Source of the DNA: Glycine soja
Lineage: Eukaryota; Streptophyta; Magnoliopsida; Fabales; Fabaceae
Direction of reading: 5' to 3'
Assembly (NCBI RefSeq): GCF_004193775.1
Contig: NC_041021.1
Location: forward strand, 5,218,001 to 5,282,000
DNA length: 64,000 nt
In this document: positions 1 to 13,728 of the stretch, one piece after another
Numbering within the stretch: position 1 is the first letter of the stretch
Layout of the letters: each line of letters opens with the position of its first letter
Notes under the pieces: generated by a model
The model's database searches: none
What the model saw: only the letters and a program-made list of their open reading frames with translations
Told to the model about the DNA's origin: nothing
Position numbers and translations under genes: made by a program

Positions 1-1860
1 CAAGTGTAATTTTTTGTATGCCACCAGTGTATGTAACAAGGCTTGTTGGAATGATGCCATGCATTTTTTTACTCATGATTTTCTGAGCTCTAATTTACGT
101 ACATACACACTAGCTTGAGCTACTTTGAGATGGTGCATAATATTTCTTGGATCCATTGCCTTAGAAAAGAAACATCTCATTTTGTTGTATTGCAGCTTCA
201 AGTCTTTGAAAGTTATAGCAATGTTAATTAAGCTAAAAAGTTAACATGTCATTCCTTAGGGATAAGGTTGTTTCCGTGCCTGTTTTTCTGCACCGTAATA
301 ATCATAATGATTCAAGCAAACAAACGGTGGGAGAATTTGACAAGATTTTTTGCATTAATTAGATCACGAGAATGTTCCGTATGTCTTCGGTGCTTGTTGG
401 CTTTTTTATGCTTTCTGGTTTGCTTCCAAATTGTATTGGCTTCTCCAATAGAGATATTGCGTCATGCAGACTAAAATTTCCATCGTTAGAAGACGTTTTC
501 TATTGAAAAAAAAAAAGATTATACACTCTTAGTGTAAATTTTTTTAGTCATCTAATTATAATCTATCATATATAATAAATTTATTAATTTTTAAAATAAT
601 TATATTAAAATAATTTATGGTTGAATGATTATCTAAAATAATTATCTAAAATTTTTATCCAATCATGTAATTACATCACTTCATAAACATTAAAATCTCA
701 CTTCAAAAACATTAAACTCTTTGAATGAATGTTACATACATTGGTGTACACATACACAAAGTAGATACAAAATAAGAAGTCTCTTGAAATCAGCCAACAA
801 ATTGATAATTGACGAGTAACTTTCTGGTTACAATTACAATAGAACATTATTCTTAGCTTAAAAAGTGATAAAAGAAAAATGATTGTCGAATTGTCTTTAA
901 AATAATCATTACTTTATCCTCAATTACAATCAAACATTTTGAAAAAGAAAAATAATAGGTAATCACTGAAGGGTACTTCACAATAAATTAAGGTAAGGGG
1001 TAGTGGATTGGTCAACGCTTGTTATGTTGAAATTAATTTTTTAGATGTTCTTCGTATTTATCTTGATTTTCTTCTCGTTTTGATGTATTTCGGTTTTAAG
1101 TTTCTTAATTTTTTAAAATTTAAATCAGTTTTCAAATTTTAGTTAGTACTTTCAGTTTTTTTTCCTAGTTTTTAACTTGTCATTTTCGTTTTGTTTTTAA
1201 AACTTATATCACATCATTCAAGAAGAAAATATCTAAAACATGTTTTGACCAAAGTGTTGGATAATCTCAAGGAAAGGAAAGAGATACATGAAAAAAAGTG
1301 AAATGAAAGGAGAAAAGAAAAATGAGTCTCATTCTTTCACTCTCTGACACTACTAACCCAGCATTTGATCACACAACACTCTTCTTTCAGAAAATATCAC
1401 CTCCCATCATCTTTGTTACTTCTCCCAGTGCATAGCACCTTTGGTTCTTAAACCACAATATATTGATCGAAATCAACAATGTCCCCGTAAACCTGTTGTG
1501 AACTTTTTGTCTTTGTTTTCATGGATTAATGACAATTGCCTCGGCCTACTCCCATTTTCTCTTTTATTTTAGCAACATGTGGGCTTTAGCCCGTTTCTTC
1601 CTCCAGTCAATAAGACTTGGTTGGGTGGCAATTGCTTCATGCACCTTTTTAATCTTCCTGAAAATCTAATCCATAATGTATTTATATTATGAATTAATCT
1701 TTCTTAAATTTAAATTTTTACTTTTCAGAATGATTAATGCAAAATGTAAATTACATTCTAGATTAGGGCGTAGGAAGCAAATCGGAGGTGCAGGAAGCAA
1801 TAATATGTTTGAATCCTCTCACAATCCAAATTGTTAGGGATATTCATGAGTGATCTATGA
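1..1860. other. AT-rich intergenic DNA, no gene recognised
   Basis: Reading frames here are short, low in complexity and match no family I recognise. The longest (268-474) starts at TTG rather than ATG and has no domain. Homopolymeric A and T runs and AT-rich stretches dominate. This may be the flank of a gene lying left of the window, but nothing proves it. Confidence 0.6.
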
Positions 1861-1879
1861 ACACAAACGGACCCAATTA

Positions 1880-2300
1880 GTTTGGCTTAGATTTTTTTTT
1901 TTAAGATTTTGGGTCAAATCCAACCGATCAGATTAATGTATGGGTCAATTAATGAGTTTTATTTTTTAATCCAACTCAATTTATAACATAATTAAATTTA
2001 TTAATGAGTAAATTAATTATTAAATATAAAATACATTAATTTTAGCTAGCATAATTTATTAAATTATTAAATTAATTCATCCATTATTCTTTTTCTTTTT
2101 TAAGTTGATTGTTTTTATCTATGTCTTAATTTTGTTTGTGTTTCTTATGTTAATATAATATTTTTAATTTTTAAACCTAATTAACTCAATCCGACCTAAT
2201 CTATTTATGATCAGGTTGGTTTGGATAGAGTTTGTCAATAAAATTACACAAACTCAATCCAGCTCATAAAATTTTGATCGAAAAATTTAATTAAATCCAA
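1880..2300. repeat. Degenerate dispersed repeat, weak inverted ends
   Basis: The left part carries a GATCGGTTGG-like block on the minus strand. The right part carries a GATCAGGTTGG-like block on the plus strand, so the edges look like a decayed inverted repeat. Similar CCGATC/GGTCAA-rich text recurs near 7200-7690 and 11290-12520. Probably a decayed non-autonomous element; class and exact ends cannot be set by eye. Confidence 0.3.
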
Positions 2301-2534
2301 CAAATACACCTACAAATTTTCATTTTTGGCAAATGCTATTTTTACTAGTGCAATCTCAAATATTTTTGGGGTCGAAACAAAAACTAAAAAAAGGAACTCC
2401 TAAACAATGGAAACGTAATTCATAAATAATTTATCGACAAAAAATTTCATAAATTTATAAATTCAACAATAAAAAAATAATACACTAATATTAAAAAGTT
2501 CACCAAAGTTAATATTTTTTTTTTAGATTTTTTA

Positions 2535-2846
2535 CAAGTTGTAAGACCCCTCAACATGTGGGTCATGAACCCTCTATCACCTTATCACCTTGCACATGTG
2601 TATTTGACGAGAGTGATTCTTACCTCTCCTTTTTTATCATATACCTCCTCTTCCTCCGTTTTCTCAAAAATACCCTTTTAATGTACCTCCAACGATACCA
2701 GTTCATGATCATACTATTCATTGTCAAGCGAAAGCAGCACTGCATGAAGCTCCGTGTTCTTTTTATCAGCTGGTTTTCGCCAACGCCTCGGCAAAGATAT
2801 ACCGGATCGACGCTGCTGGGTTGTGGTTTCTCACCTGGTCTTATTA
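2535..2846. other. Higher-GC island, no recognised coding function
   Basis: This short stretch is less AT-rich than its surroundings and lies inside an open frame (2558-2983 +). The predicted protein ends in low-complexity Lys/Asn/Leu text and shows no domain I recognise. It may be a remnant of a gene or element; no function is offered. Confidence 0.3.
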
Positions 2847-3620
2847 ATAAACTTTATCTTTATATTAATAAAAGTAAAAAAAAAAAAGTTTTAGAAGGAA
2901 TCCTTAAACATTTGAGTGAGAAATTTTCAGATAATTTATTTTTAAATAAATTTTACAATTATAAATTAATTATTATCAAGTAATCATGATAAGTATTTAA
3001 AATTTTGAAAATTTAGATTAATTATTAACAATCTGATTTGAAATTCTAAACACTTAAATTTATGATAATTAATAAAATAAATTAATTATCATCAAGTAAT
3101 TATTATAATTATTTGAAAATTTGAATAATTAGATTCATTATTATCAATATTTTTATCTTTATATTAATAAAAATAAAAAAGTTTCGGAGGAAATTCTTAT
3201 ACATTTGAATGAGAAATTTTTAGAAAAAAAATTATTTATTTTTTATTCATAAAACGATATAAATATTTTTTTACTGAATAAAATCATATAAATATAACAA
3301 TTAAGGTAATTATGATAAGTATATATATCATGATTTAAAATTCTGAATAATTAAATTAATTATTATCAACTCATATATATTTTGAGATTTTTTTATTTAT
3401 TTTTAATTCATAAAACCATGTAAATATAGTGATTAAGGTAATTATGATAAATGTATATATTTTTTTTAATTTATGAATAACTAAATTAATTATTATCCAC
3501 ACGTATAAATTTGTAGAGAATTTTTTTTATCTATTTTTAAATTATAAAAATATAGTAATTAAGGTAATTCCGATGAGTGCATATATTCTAATTTGAAATA
3601 ACTAAATTAATTATGATCAA
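2847..3620. repeat. Imperfect tandem and direct repeats, AT-rich
   Basis: A block beginning TTATCTTTATATTAATAAAA near 2847 recurs near 3152, about 300 bp later, followed in both by a GAAT/AATTCTTA-like and GAGAAATTTT segment. From 3290 a second pattern, TTAAGGTAAT followed by ATGATAAGTATATAT-like text, recurs at 3301, 3433 and 3558 (spacing 132 and 125 bp), each with a neighbouring AAATTAATTAT block. These are decayed local duplications with no coding capacity. Confidence 0.6.
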
Positions 3621-6600
3621 AACATATGTATGTTTTAATCAATGAATCATTATAACAATGAATCGTTCCAAGAAAAGGATTATTATAATAAAAAATTGAA
3701 AAATGAAATAATTTTGATATTTTAAACCAATTATGAAAAAAATAAAAGTAAATAATCAAAATCAAGAGAAATATATTGCTATTATCATTAATATCAATTT
3801 AAATTTATTTAAATTCAAATTAAATGATAAATATTAATTAAAGTAACAAAGATTTAAAGAATAAAAAAATGAATTAGAGAAGATTAAAATAAGTTAAAAA
3901 AATCAATATTAAAAATTTGCAGTAAGAAACTAAAAGAGAATTACAATAAATAACAAAAATTAAATAAATAGAAACTAATTTTGGTTATCGTTATTATCAA
4001 TTTAAAGATAAATTAAGCCTTTATGTTTTCTTATTTTATTTAGGACATTTAAATTTCTTGAACCCCTAACTTTTATTAACATCTTTTCTTAAGTAACTTA
4101 AGTCATGCTTTATTTAGCTAATTATTTTTATTGTCGAATATTGGGTATTAATTTTTTAAAACTTAAATTAGACTAATTATTTTTGAATAATTAATCTAAA
4201 TTTTATGTGTATATATGTAATAAATGTGTCTAAAAATATAGATAATAAATGTAAATTAAAATAAAAATTTTATAATTTTAAAATATAATAACAAACATGT
4301 ATATGGCACGGTTCATCATACTAGTTTTAATAAATCTAATGATGTGATTGATAAAATTTAATTTTCGTAAAATTATTAAAGTACTATTTTACAAATTTAA
4401 CAACCCATATCAATTAACATAGAATCAATTATTTTATAATTTTGTATAATTAATTTTAAATTACTAAATATAAATAAGATGTATAATTAAATTAAATATT
4501 TTTATCCATAAATTTTATATTTAAACATAAATCACAAGAGAAATTGATTGAGTGGTAATAAAAACTATATTGACACGCCAATTATTCGAACACCTGACCC
4601 GATTGAAGTACTTTATTTATTTTTATATAACTACGATAGGTATTTGACCGAAGGACATAAAATTAAAGAGAATTGAGATGCATCCAAAACAAAATATATA
4701 GGAGATTATATGCAAGTATCATGTACTCAAGAATAACGGGCTAAATCTTATCTTTTATTAAAAGTTAAAAATGCTTTTGTCAGAAGATATTTTGTTTTTC
4801 CCACCCTTGATCTTATCTGTATCCGTAATATATTGTATGAAAGTTCATAAATGCCTTTAGATGGATGCTGATCCACCAACATTTGTAATTTACTTTGCTA
4901 TACATACATTATCTCTTCAGATTATGTATTTATTTATCGAAAAACATAAAAAGAAAGCAATGGGCCTGTTAATCTTGGGTCCACAATATGCATTTGACCT
5001 AAGGAATCTGGTTCTGTTAATCAAAAGCATGGGTGCCTCTCTCCCAATCAATGCAAGCTTCAAAATATTGCATTTGGGTTATGTCACTGAGTCCCAAACA
5101 ATTGTTGGAGACTTGCCAGCATACTTTTTTTTTTTATATAATTATTGTATTGATATGAAATTATCTCTGATCGAAAGTAATAATAAATTTTTATTGAAGA
5201 CCTTATACATAAAATAAATATTTTTTAACATTATTTATTGTATATATAAAAATCAATTAGAATTTGAATTCTCAATTATTTAATTAAGAGAGATAAATCA
5301 AGTATCACTTATGTCAACCTTATTTGGTGACTAGGCAGCATATGATCACGGCATGCTTCCCTTGCCATAACTTCAATTATTGCACTAAGGTCATGTTAGT
5401 TGTCTCCTTTACCATTTTTTCACTTAACCCTAACAATAACTTCAATTTTTGCACTAAATCCATGTTGGTTGTCTTCTTTACCGTTTTCTTCTTTCATGTG
5501 CAAATTCAGCAAAACAATTGTACTCTTTGCTTTTAGCTCATCCTTGTAACCAAAAGGCTTGATCCTTTTGCACAAGATTCACACTTAAATTTTTCGCATT
5601 TTTGGGGGCATGGAAACTAGAAGATCCTAAAGATAGGGGAAATATAAGTTGCTCAAGTTAAGCTAAATGTTTGAGGAATTGAGATTTCTTTGGGTCAAAT
5701 TGTAATGTCCATGTCTAGTACTTTGTGTCACTCCGCGCATGCCCCATTGATGATGACAAAATTGTCAGCGTACTGCTTCATTGATTCATTGAGGATTTTT
5801 TTTACCATGAGACCAAAGAAAAAGCCGAATTTTATGGCTTAGAGTGCTCTCAGCCTCACAGCATACACTAAAATCAGTACACACATTTGGTAGGTGATTA
5901 TATTGCAATTTATTACGAGAAACTTAAATCGAGCATCTCAAACTCAAAAGGAGATTATTAAATAAGTTGTTTAAAATTAAGTAATATTATTTTAATAATT
6001 TTTTTTATTGAAACGAATAATTTGATAGTATTATTTAAGTGAATTGTTTATACAAGTAACAGTTACTTAATTAATTATTACCAAAAAGAATATTATTTTT
6101 CAATAAAAAAATATTATTATTCAAGTTAAATTCTTATTTTAACAATTTTAGTGATTGAATAATTTTTTTTTAATATTCTTAAATTTATGTGGTATTGTAA
6201 TACTCATAAATTTAAAATAAATAATGTATTTAAGTAATCATATATTGTAAATATTTTTAATAATCTCAAGTTTAAGTGTATATTTAGATCATGTTGACAA
6301 AATTAATTTTAAATAAATTGATTTTGAAATGATATGATTTATATTTGAATATTTTTATTATAAAATTTTAGTATAGTTTTTTTTATGTAACTCAAAAGCC
6401 ATATGAAGTTGCTTCAATCCTGAACATGTGAATTCTGTTTCAACGTAAAATTAAATCAAATTAAACATATAAAAATTTATTTAAAATTAATTTTAAACTT
6501 ATAATCAATAATCAACTTGAAATCAAATATGTTGTAAGTGTTCTTTGGATATATGTTTTGGATGTGAAAAACTATGTTATGATAACTTCACATGAGACAT

Positions 6601-8540
6601 GAAAATTCACGTCAAAAATACATATTTAAATATGTTTAAATCCAGAATTCATATAATACCATTATTCATAATAATCTTACTTAAAAAGATAGTTGCGATC
6701 TTAAAAAGAAAAAGAAAAAGAAAATTAGATTGCCAATTAGCCATTCTCTTAAGTAATTGAAGCAAAGCAAATGAGGCACGCCTTAATCTTAACACGTCTT
6801 ATCAATGCATAGAGAATATCACTAGCCCATGGCCACCCATGAAAGCACGCGCGCGCGCATTTCTGCTTTCTTGGAGTCTAGTGTAGCATGCATGATAGAG
6901 GAGTAGCTAGGGTTAGAGAGAGAGAAGATTAATTACCATATGATGACTATGATCCAAATGTGCATCATACGATTCATGAGTTAAATCAATTCCGTGAATA
7001 GAAGACATAAATAGTGTTCACATATACTACTATACTAGTACTGTATTTTTTTTTTTGGGTAGCGGAAGGAAAATATTGTTCACATGTTATCGTCAGGATG
7101 ATTGCAGAATATTTTGTAGCCGAAAATTGAATTAATGAACATTAAATGTTGTGGCCACTAATCAACATCGTGCGAAGGATATATACTCTATAATCACAAC
7201 AAAAAACAGCGTTAGATCGGTTGAATGGGGAACTAAAAAATTGGATCATTTTACAATTGGTAAGAGTTAGTAAGAATCGGTCAAAACCTGTCAAGAATCG
7301 ACAGTACAAAAAAATGGTTATTTTATCAACTATTATTCTTTTTTCTTCTTCTAATAAACATATAATTTACTCATTTATATTAATTAAAAAATTCTTCTAA
7401 ATATAAACTTCTTATTGTTAACGGATATTATTATATTTTATTAAAATTTAAACGTAAGTATTATGATATATATTATTTAAATTTTTATTTGTACTTTAAA
7501 TGCTAAAAACTTAGTGTTTCATTTTAATTTTTACAGTCATAAAGTTATGATAATATATTTATCTAATACTAATTTATGTATTATTCAATTGTTATTATTT
7601 GATTAATACTAATTCTATCACAATTTAACCACCGTTGAACCAATAGATGTTGAATTAATATATTAATCAGTTCAATCATCAGCTTGATTTTAAAAACATT
7701 GATTTTTTAAAGTAATCAAATGTTTCTTGTTAGGAAAAAAAAAACCCTTGAAATGAAAGCACTACACACCAGTTTAATAACTTTATGCATGGCGTATGGC
7801 CTGATATCATATCGCAATGGTTATACAACACGTGGAGAAATATCAAAATTACTTGCTCTGCCGTGAGGGTGGCCCCTAATCAAGATTTCAGCTTTGTGTT
7901 TTGGTTTTATTATTATGAACCTTACTTTTATAAGCAGCTGTTCTTATTTGTCCAAATTCATGCGTAAACCTAAAAGGGGATGCCAATCTGCCATCATAAA
8001 AGTTTTGCTTCTCAGTGATGTTAAAAGTTAATGATAATAATTAGTTGCATGGAGGAGATATAAAATGGATTAGATGATTATTGGAAAAATGAAAGAGAAA
8101 AAAAAGTTAGGGATTTGATTTCATTTATTAATATAATCAATATTTTGGTAATAATTATTTATCGATAAAAAATAATTAGCTGTAAAAAATATATATCTTT
8201 GATTTATAATTTAGAAGAGATTTTAAGTTAAAAAGCATAAGATTCTTTAAAAGAGAAATTCCAATTTTTTTTGGTGAATAATTCCAATTCAAAATATTTC
8301 TAATAGTCTTTTGATTCTACCATTATTACTCTACAAACTTTAACTATTTAACAAGTCTACAAAGAGTCAATTTTAACATTGAAAAAAAAAGGGCATATTA
8401 TAGGCTTTTTGGTGGCTTATACTGCAAAATAACATTCGTTTATTGGATATAGCATTTTATAGCTGAATTATTTTTTATGTTTTTGGTTTTAGGTTTGCAT
8501 TGCATGTTATATTTTAAGTGAACTGACATTTTTATGATTC
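3621..8540. other. AT-rich intergenic DNA, no gene recognised
   Basis: Frames at 4861-5217, 5324-5536 and 7785-7967 have no recognisable domain. The 5324 frame holds an imperfect duplication of about 60 bp (a TTCAATT-TTGCACTAA block and TTGTCT-CTTTACC block at 5370-5420 and 5441-5490). A short (GC)n tract lies at about 6850. The 7200-7690 stretch repeats the GGTCAA/ACCGATC-type text seen elsewhere. Nothing else can be supported. Confidence 0.55.
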
Positions 8541-8544
8541 TTAC

Positions 8545-8935
8545 CAGACTCTTTGGTTTAAAGAAGGAGAGGAAAAAAGATAAATTTTAATAAAACACTA
8601 TGATTGGTTGAGAGAATGAGAGAAGAGGAGAGGAGAGATGACTATTTTCTTGTTTGATTCACAAGGAGAGGGAAGAGGTTTTAAAAATAAATTTATTTTT
8701 TATTCTTCTAATTTAAATTTCAAAACAGACATATTTTAGTCAAAATGTTTTAAATCTCCTTCCCTTACTGTCTCCTCCAAATCATCTCAATATTAGCAGG
8801 GAGTAAAAGTTAGATGAGGAGGAATTTTGCTTCCCTTTCCTCCTAAAAATTGAGCCAAACAACTATAATTTTTTAAAAAAATTCTTCCCTTCCCTCCCAT
8901 CCCCTCCATTTCTCTTGGACCAAACATTATGTACA
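8545..8935. mobile_element. MITE-like inverted-repeat element
   Basis: The left edge reads TTTGGTTTAAAGAAGGAGAGG. The right edge, read on the minus strand, is TTTGGTCCAAGAGAAATGG followed by GAGGGG. The flanking purine-rich arms (GGAGAGG, GAAGAGG) are mirrored by CCTCCC/CTCCTC on the right. This is the layout of a non-autonomous terminal-inverted-repeat element of about 390 bp. I could not fix a target duplication, so superfamily and ends are uncertain. Confidence 0.4.
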
Positions 8936-9504
8936 TCTTTTATAATTCTTAAATATAATTATAGTACAGTGTTCCTACTAGTGTTGGCCAAGTTGACAAT
9001 AATATTTATCCGAGTGCCAAAAACAAAAAACCACTCTCACCTCCCTTTTCTCCTTTATTATTTGAAAACTCTATTTTCTTTTTTAAGCACATATAAGGAA
9101 AAAAGAATTAAATTCTTTTTCAAAATTAAAATTTATTTATGCATTTAATTTCTATAAAAAAATTTTCATATATTTTTTTTACAATAATTATTCTTATTGC
9201 CAAACAAGCATTATGCATTCCTTGGCAATAAGTATAACTCTTTGGAAAAAAATTATATGAAAATACATGTATAAGTTGATTTTCATTTATAAGTTTATCC
9301 AATTATACCTCTCCCCTATGGAAGCTATGTAGTGAGCAAGCTATGCGTCATCTCAAGATTATTTTAAGGGTATTTTCGAAAGTTGAACTTTAGAACAAAA
9401 GAGATGGAAAAAATAAAATTTTACTTTTAATCAATATTTTATCATAATAAAAAAAAAACTGACATAGATTCAATGGTCTAATTTTGTTTTTTATAAATTT
9501 TACT

Positions 9505-9866
9505 AACATCTGTTCCTAAATATAAGATTTTTTTAATTTTATTTGTTTTTTATAAGATTATTTTCAATTTATCTTTTGCATTAATTATTTTTTAACACAA
9601 ATAGTCTTAGTTACTTTATAATAAATATTATGTATTAAAATAATAAATGTATTATCTATTTTATAAGGATTGAGTAAAAAGACTAATACGCATTAATTAA
9701 TTTAGTAAGAAAGTAATTAAATAAAAAAAGAGATTATGAATCCCAATATTAAAGATAATTTTGATAAAATAATATAAATTATTAATAAATTTAATGTTAT
9801 TAACTATATTAATTAACTTTCTTAAATGATGTAAATTAGTTTAAAAATTAGGGAGCACATAACTTC
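9505..9866. mobile_element. Possible Stowaway-type MITE remnant
   Basis: The left end carries TGTTCCTAAATATAAGA, which resembles the common TIR text of plant Stowaway (Tc1/mariner) MITEs. The right end has only AAAATTAGGGAGCA, a degraded counterpart. The interior is AT-rich and non-coding. Similarity is by motif recognition only. Confidence 0.35.
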
Positions 9867-11289
9867 TCAATCCTAATTAAAGCATAAAACATTTTTCTTT
9901 CCATTTCTTCTAAATTAAAATCTCATTTCACCCGCAAGGTGTAGCCCACGTGACTAGTAGCATGGACTCTTTAATTATATAACAAAGGTTTGATTCATGA
10001 TTATAGGAATAGAATGATATTTATGGAGAGGAATTGTCTCTTAATACTCTATTTCTTGATGATTGATCTCATGACTATGGAGGTATTTTACTTTCAGAGA
10101 AAAAAATATAATTTCCAAATCCATCATAAATGTACGTCCCTTTGTTCCTCCCTGTAATAATGGAAACAAAATCAAGCCTGTGACAAGCATGGTGCAATTC
10201 ACCAACCTAAAAATTTGTTATGAATTGATCGAGTTGCTTTGCCCGTGCCTGTTTTGAAGCCATTGAACTTTCGAGTTTCGAACCCGGCCCAACTGAATAT
10301 TAATCAGAATCACACTCTTCAGTTCACCTATGCCATTCCTTCCACAAACTCTTTGATCAAAGAATAATTTAATAGTAACACGAAAATTGTAGTTACCAAA
10401 ATAAAGTGAAACATATTGGAGGTAAAAGTAGAGAATTAACCGAAAACGGTTGTGACAACTGATAGTATCTCATAGAAAAAATATAATGAGAAGTGTTGAT
10501 TAAATAAGATGTATAGACTTACAAATTTTTTGAAATTTGTAATAAAATTCAATTAATAAGAGAAAAATATATACTCAAAAGAGTGTTAGACAGTATATTA
10601 CTACTTACATTTCTCATGGTTGAAAATGTGTTAAGTAATGTACATGAGCAGAACAGTACTTCCCATTTGCTGCAATGAAAACTTCATAGAAGAAGAAATA
10701 TACGATGAAGCAGCCTCATATAAACACAATATTCCACACGGAACATGTACATGAGCTGAACTTTGTTTGTTTTAAGTTTTAAACTTTACTAGAAGGCAAA
10801 TGCTAATGCAACTCTCGGAGACATTAAAAAATTAAAAGGAATAAGATTTTTATTATGATGCACAAAATTTTCTGCTAAGGATCGGATTGAATCGGATAAT
10901 AAAAAAAAATTTAATCTTAATTTTAATACATTAACTATTTGTGATGAATTATTTAGTTTTATAACTTTTTTGTATGTTATCTTATAATTTTCATAATAAA
11001 GTGATTATCCAGACAAATAGTTAAGATTATCTTTTAGATATATCCCTATATCATTGTCTACTGTCTAACAAAATAATAATTATTTCTTTCATTCCAATTT
11101 GCGTGTGATTATCTTTTCATTGGTACATACGTAGGATATGTTGTGAGAGAATTCAACACTGATCTCTTAGGTACGGATATTTATTTAAGAAATTAATGAA
11201 TTTCTTAAAATATAAATATTCTTTCCTAGGCACATACTTGAAAATCCAACTTTTAACTACATAATTAAGAAATATATTGGGATGTTTAT

Positions 11290-11472
11290 GGGGAGGGATC
11301 ATTTGGGAACTCAAATTGACCCAAATAGATTTGAATAATTTGGATTGGAGTCATTTATGTATTTAGGTCAAACCTAAATCAAACCGATCAAAATCGTTCA
11401 TGTACGGGTTGAGTCACAAATATAGATTTATAGATTCATTGACCTGTTGTCCTGACCCGTGAACCCGTAATT

Positions 11473-11549
<77 letters not shown>

Positions 11550-12520
11550 GAGTTAGATAGGTATTTGAAGAATAATGTTGAGGATGGCCACTTTGAGTTT
11601 GACATTTTGAATTGGCAGAAATTGAAAGCATTCAAATATTATATTCTTATGCATTAGTGCAATGGTAGAATTTTAGATTCATTTTCGTAGTACCTTGAGT
11701 CCCACTATTGTTTAAGTTCTCATTTGTGCCGAAAATTGATTTAGATCTGTTAAGCAAAATGTTAATTACTTACAAGTTGAAATAAATGAATCGAAAAAAA
11801 TTGAATTAGACATGCAATCTCATATTTCATTTTTTATATTTGTATAAAATATCAAATAATTTTTGTGCTAGTGGGGTTGTGTTTAAATTTTTAGAATTGT
11901 TTGGCTTGACTTTAAATACTATTAATATTAGGATTCCAAGTGTTTGAGACTACTAGTGTTGAAACTTCTTAAGGTATTACTTTTTGTACATTGTTATTTG
12001 TTTCAACTTGTTTTTCATATTTATTTATTGTCATGTTTATAATATTAATTAATCATATTTTGTTCATTTGCTTCGCCAAATCTAGTCGCAATAAATTTGA
12101 TTGTAGCAAAACTTATTACAAAAAAAATAGTTTGTAGGAAATAGTTGTGATTCAGACTATTACAGTAGATCTCATTGAAGAATATTGTTTTAAGTTGTAT
12201 TAGTCTATTTTAGCATATTATGTTGATGATATTAAATGAATCAATTTTGCTACTTTCAGATATTTGATAATATTGTGTTAATTGTGTTGAATATTTGAAT
12301 GAATCATGATATAAAATAATAGTTCTAAGAAGAAAAAAAGATCAAATTTAAATGGGTAACCCGTTGTCCTGAACCGAACAGAACCATTCATGAATAGATT
12401 GAGTTGGGTTGGGTTTCAAAGAGAAAAATATGAAAACTGAACCGAACCAAACCGATCAAATTTGATTGAGTTGGATCTTAAATTTGATCAAAACCGATCT
12501 GAATCGACTCACAAATACTC
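11290..12520. repeat. Decayed repeat around an (AT)n tract
   Basis: Similar text flanks this stretch on both sides. CTGTTGTCCTGACCCGTGAA at 11443 is matched by CCGTTGTCCTGAACCGAAC at 12361, and each side has nearby AAACCGATCAAA blocks. The interior is AT-rich with no recognised gene. It is probably a non-autonomous element expanded by a microsatellite; class unknown. Confidence 0.35.
11476..11546. repeat. (AT)n microsatellite
   Basis: About 71 bp of uninterrupted AT dinucleotide. It produces a spurious poly(Ile-Tyr) frame on the minus strand. Confidence 0.97.
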
Positions 12521-12587
12521 CAAAACATGAGTATTTATTAACCATATAGCATCATATATAATAGTTATATATGTTTGTAATCATTAA

Positions 12588-12915
12588 GGGTCCGTTTGTT
12601 AAAAGAATAAAAAATATGTAAGAAATAAGGTGGATATAGAAATAAGAATGGTGAATGACTGAATGGAAATAGATTAGTAATGAAGTAAAAATAAAAGTAT
12701 TTTGCTTAAGAGAATTATGAAAGAAATAGAGAAAAATATATAGATAATTGAAAATAAGTGAAGGATAAAAAAAAAATTAATGAACTCCAGTGCTTTAAAA
12801 TTTTCTTCTCTCTCATTTTTCTTGAACTAAACACATTGATATTTTTATTTATCGCATTTCTTTTCTCTCTATTCTATTTTTTCTCTACCAAACAAAGAAT
12901 AATGATTATTTTGTT
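12588..12915. mobile_element. MITE-like remnant with GGGTCCGTTTG end
   Basis: The left end GGGTCCGTTTGTTAAAAGAA is of the GTTTGTT/GTTTGGT type common at MITE termini. The right end on the minus strand reads TTCTTTGTTTGGTAGAGAAA. The interior is A/T-rich and non-coding. The inverted ends are imperfect and no target duplication was established. Confidence 0.35.
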
Positions 12916-13328
12916 TTTTTATTATTATTTTGATGAGTTTAGTTAAAATAAACATACTAAAATTTGTTTTTATACTAAAAAATTGATGTTGTTCAATACA
13001 TTTCTGATACAAAACTACTGTCTTCGACGAAAAAGGAAAAAACTATTTTTTTTAGAAATTAATTATTTTTAATGAAATTTGTTTTTTTGTTATATACTCG
13101 ATGACTATTGATTGTGATAAAAAATAATTGATTATTTTGAGTGGAAAATATTGGAGTTAAAAATCTTGTTTGTTGAGTGTAACGGTCTGTCTTGTCGTTA
13201 TGATATCACCACTCTACACTGCAAAGATTTCAATTTTTAAATAGATACTCTGTTAATTTGCTTATGATAAATGAAAGTAAATTTTTCACAATATATATTC
13301 ACCAAACAACGCAGAATTACTTAAATGA

Positions 13329-13330
<2 letters not shown>

Positions 13331-13367
<37 letters not shown>
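13331..13367. repeat. (AC)n microsatellite
   Basis: Uninterrupted AC dinucleotide repeat of about 37 bp, followed by ATATATAG. Confidence 0.97.
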
Positions 13368-13373
<6 letters not shown>

Positions 13374-13728
13374 GTAACTCAGTACACATCATTCACATAA
13401 TGGAAAGTAAATTAATTCATACATATAATTAAATTTGTGATTTACAGCCTCAATTCAAAAAAAGAATTATGGAACCGGCTACAGAGGAGTTGATTAACAA
13501 AACACAACTCTCTCACAACGTCATCACGTCGGCTTGTCGGCTCCACAAAAGAATTTCACTTCACGTACTCTACTACTGTCTTTCTGCTCCCATGAACAAA
13601 GGTTCGCGATCATCACATGTACTAACCACACAATACAAAAATTTAAAGGGTGAGTTTATTATAAAAGAAATTAATACAAAAATCAAATAACCATAATTAG
13701 TAAGAAAACATTAAAAAACAACCATAAG

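Noticed and set aside
2558..2983. 141-residue plus-strand frame
   Set aside because: No domain, TTG-type start likely, and its second half is low-complexity text from the AT-rich direct repeat.
11428..11631. Minus-strand frame with poly(Ile-Tyr)
   Set aside because: It is the translation of the (AT)n microsatellite.
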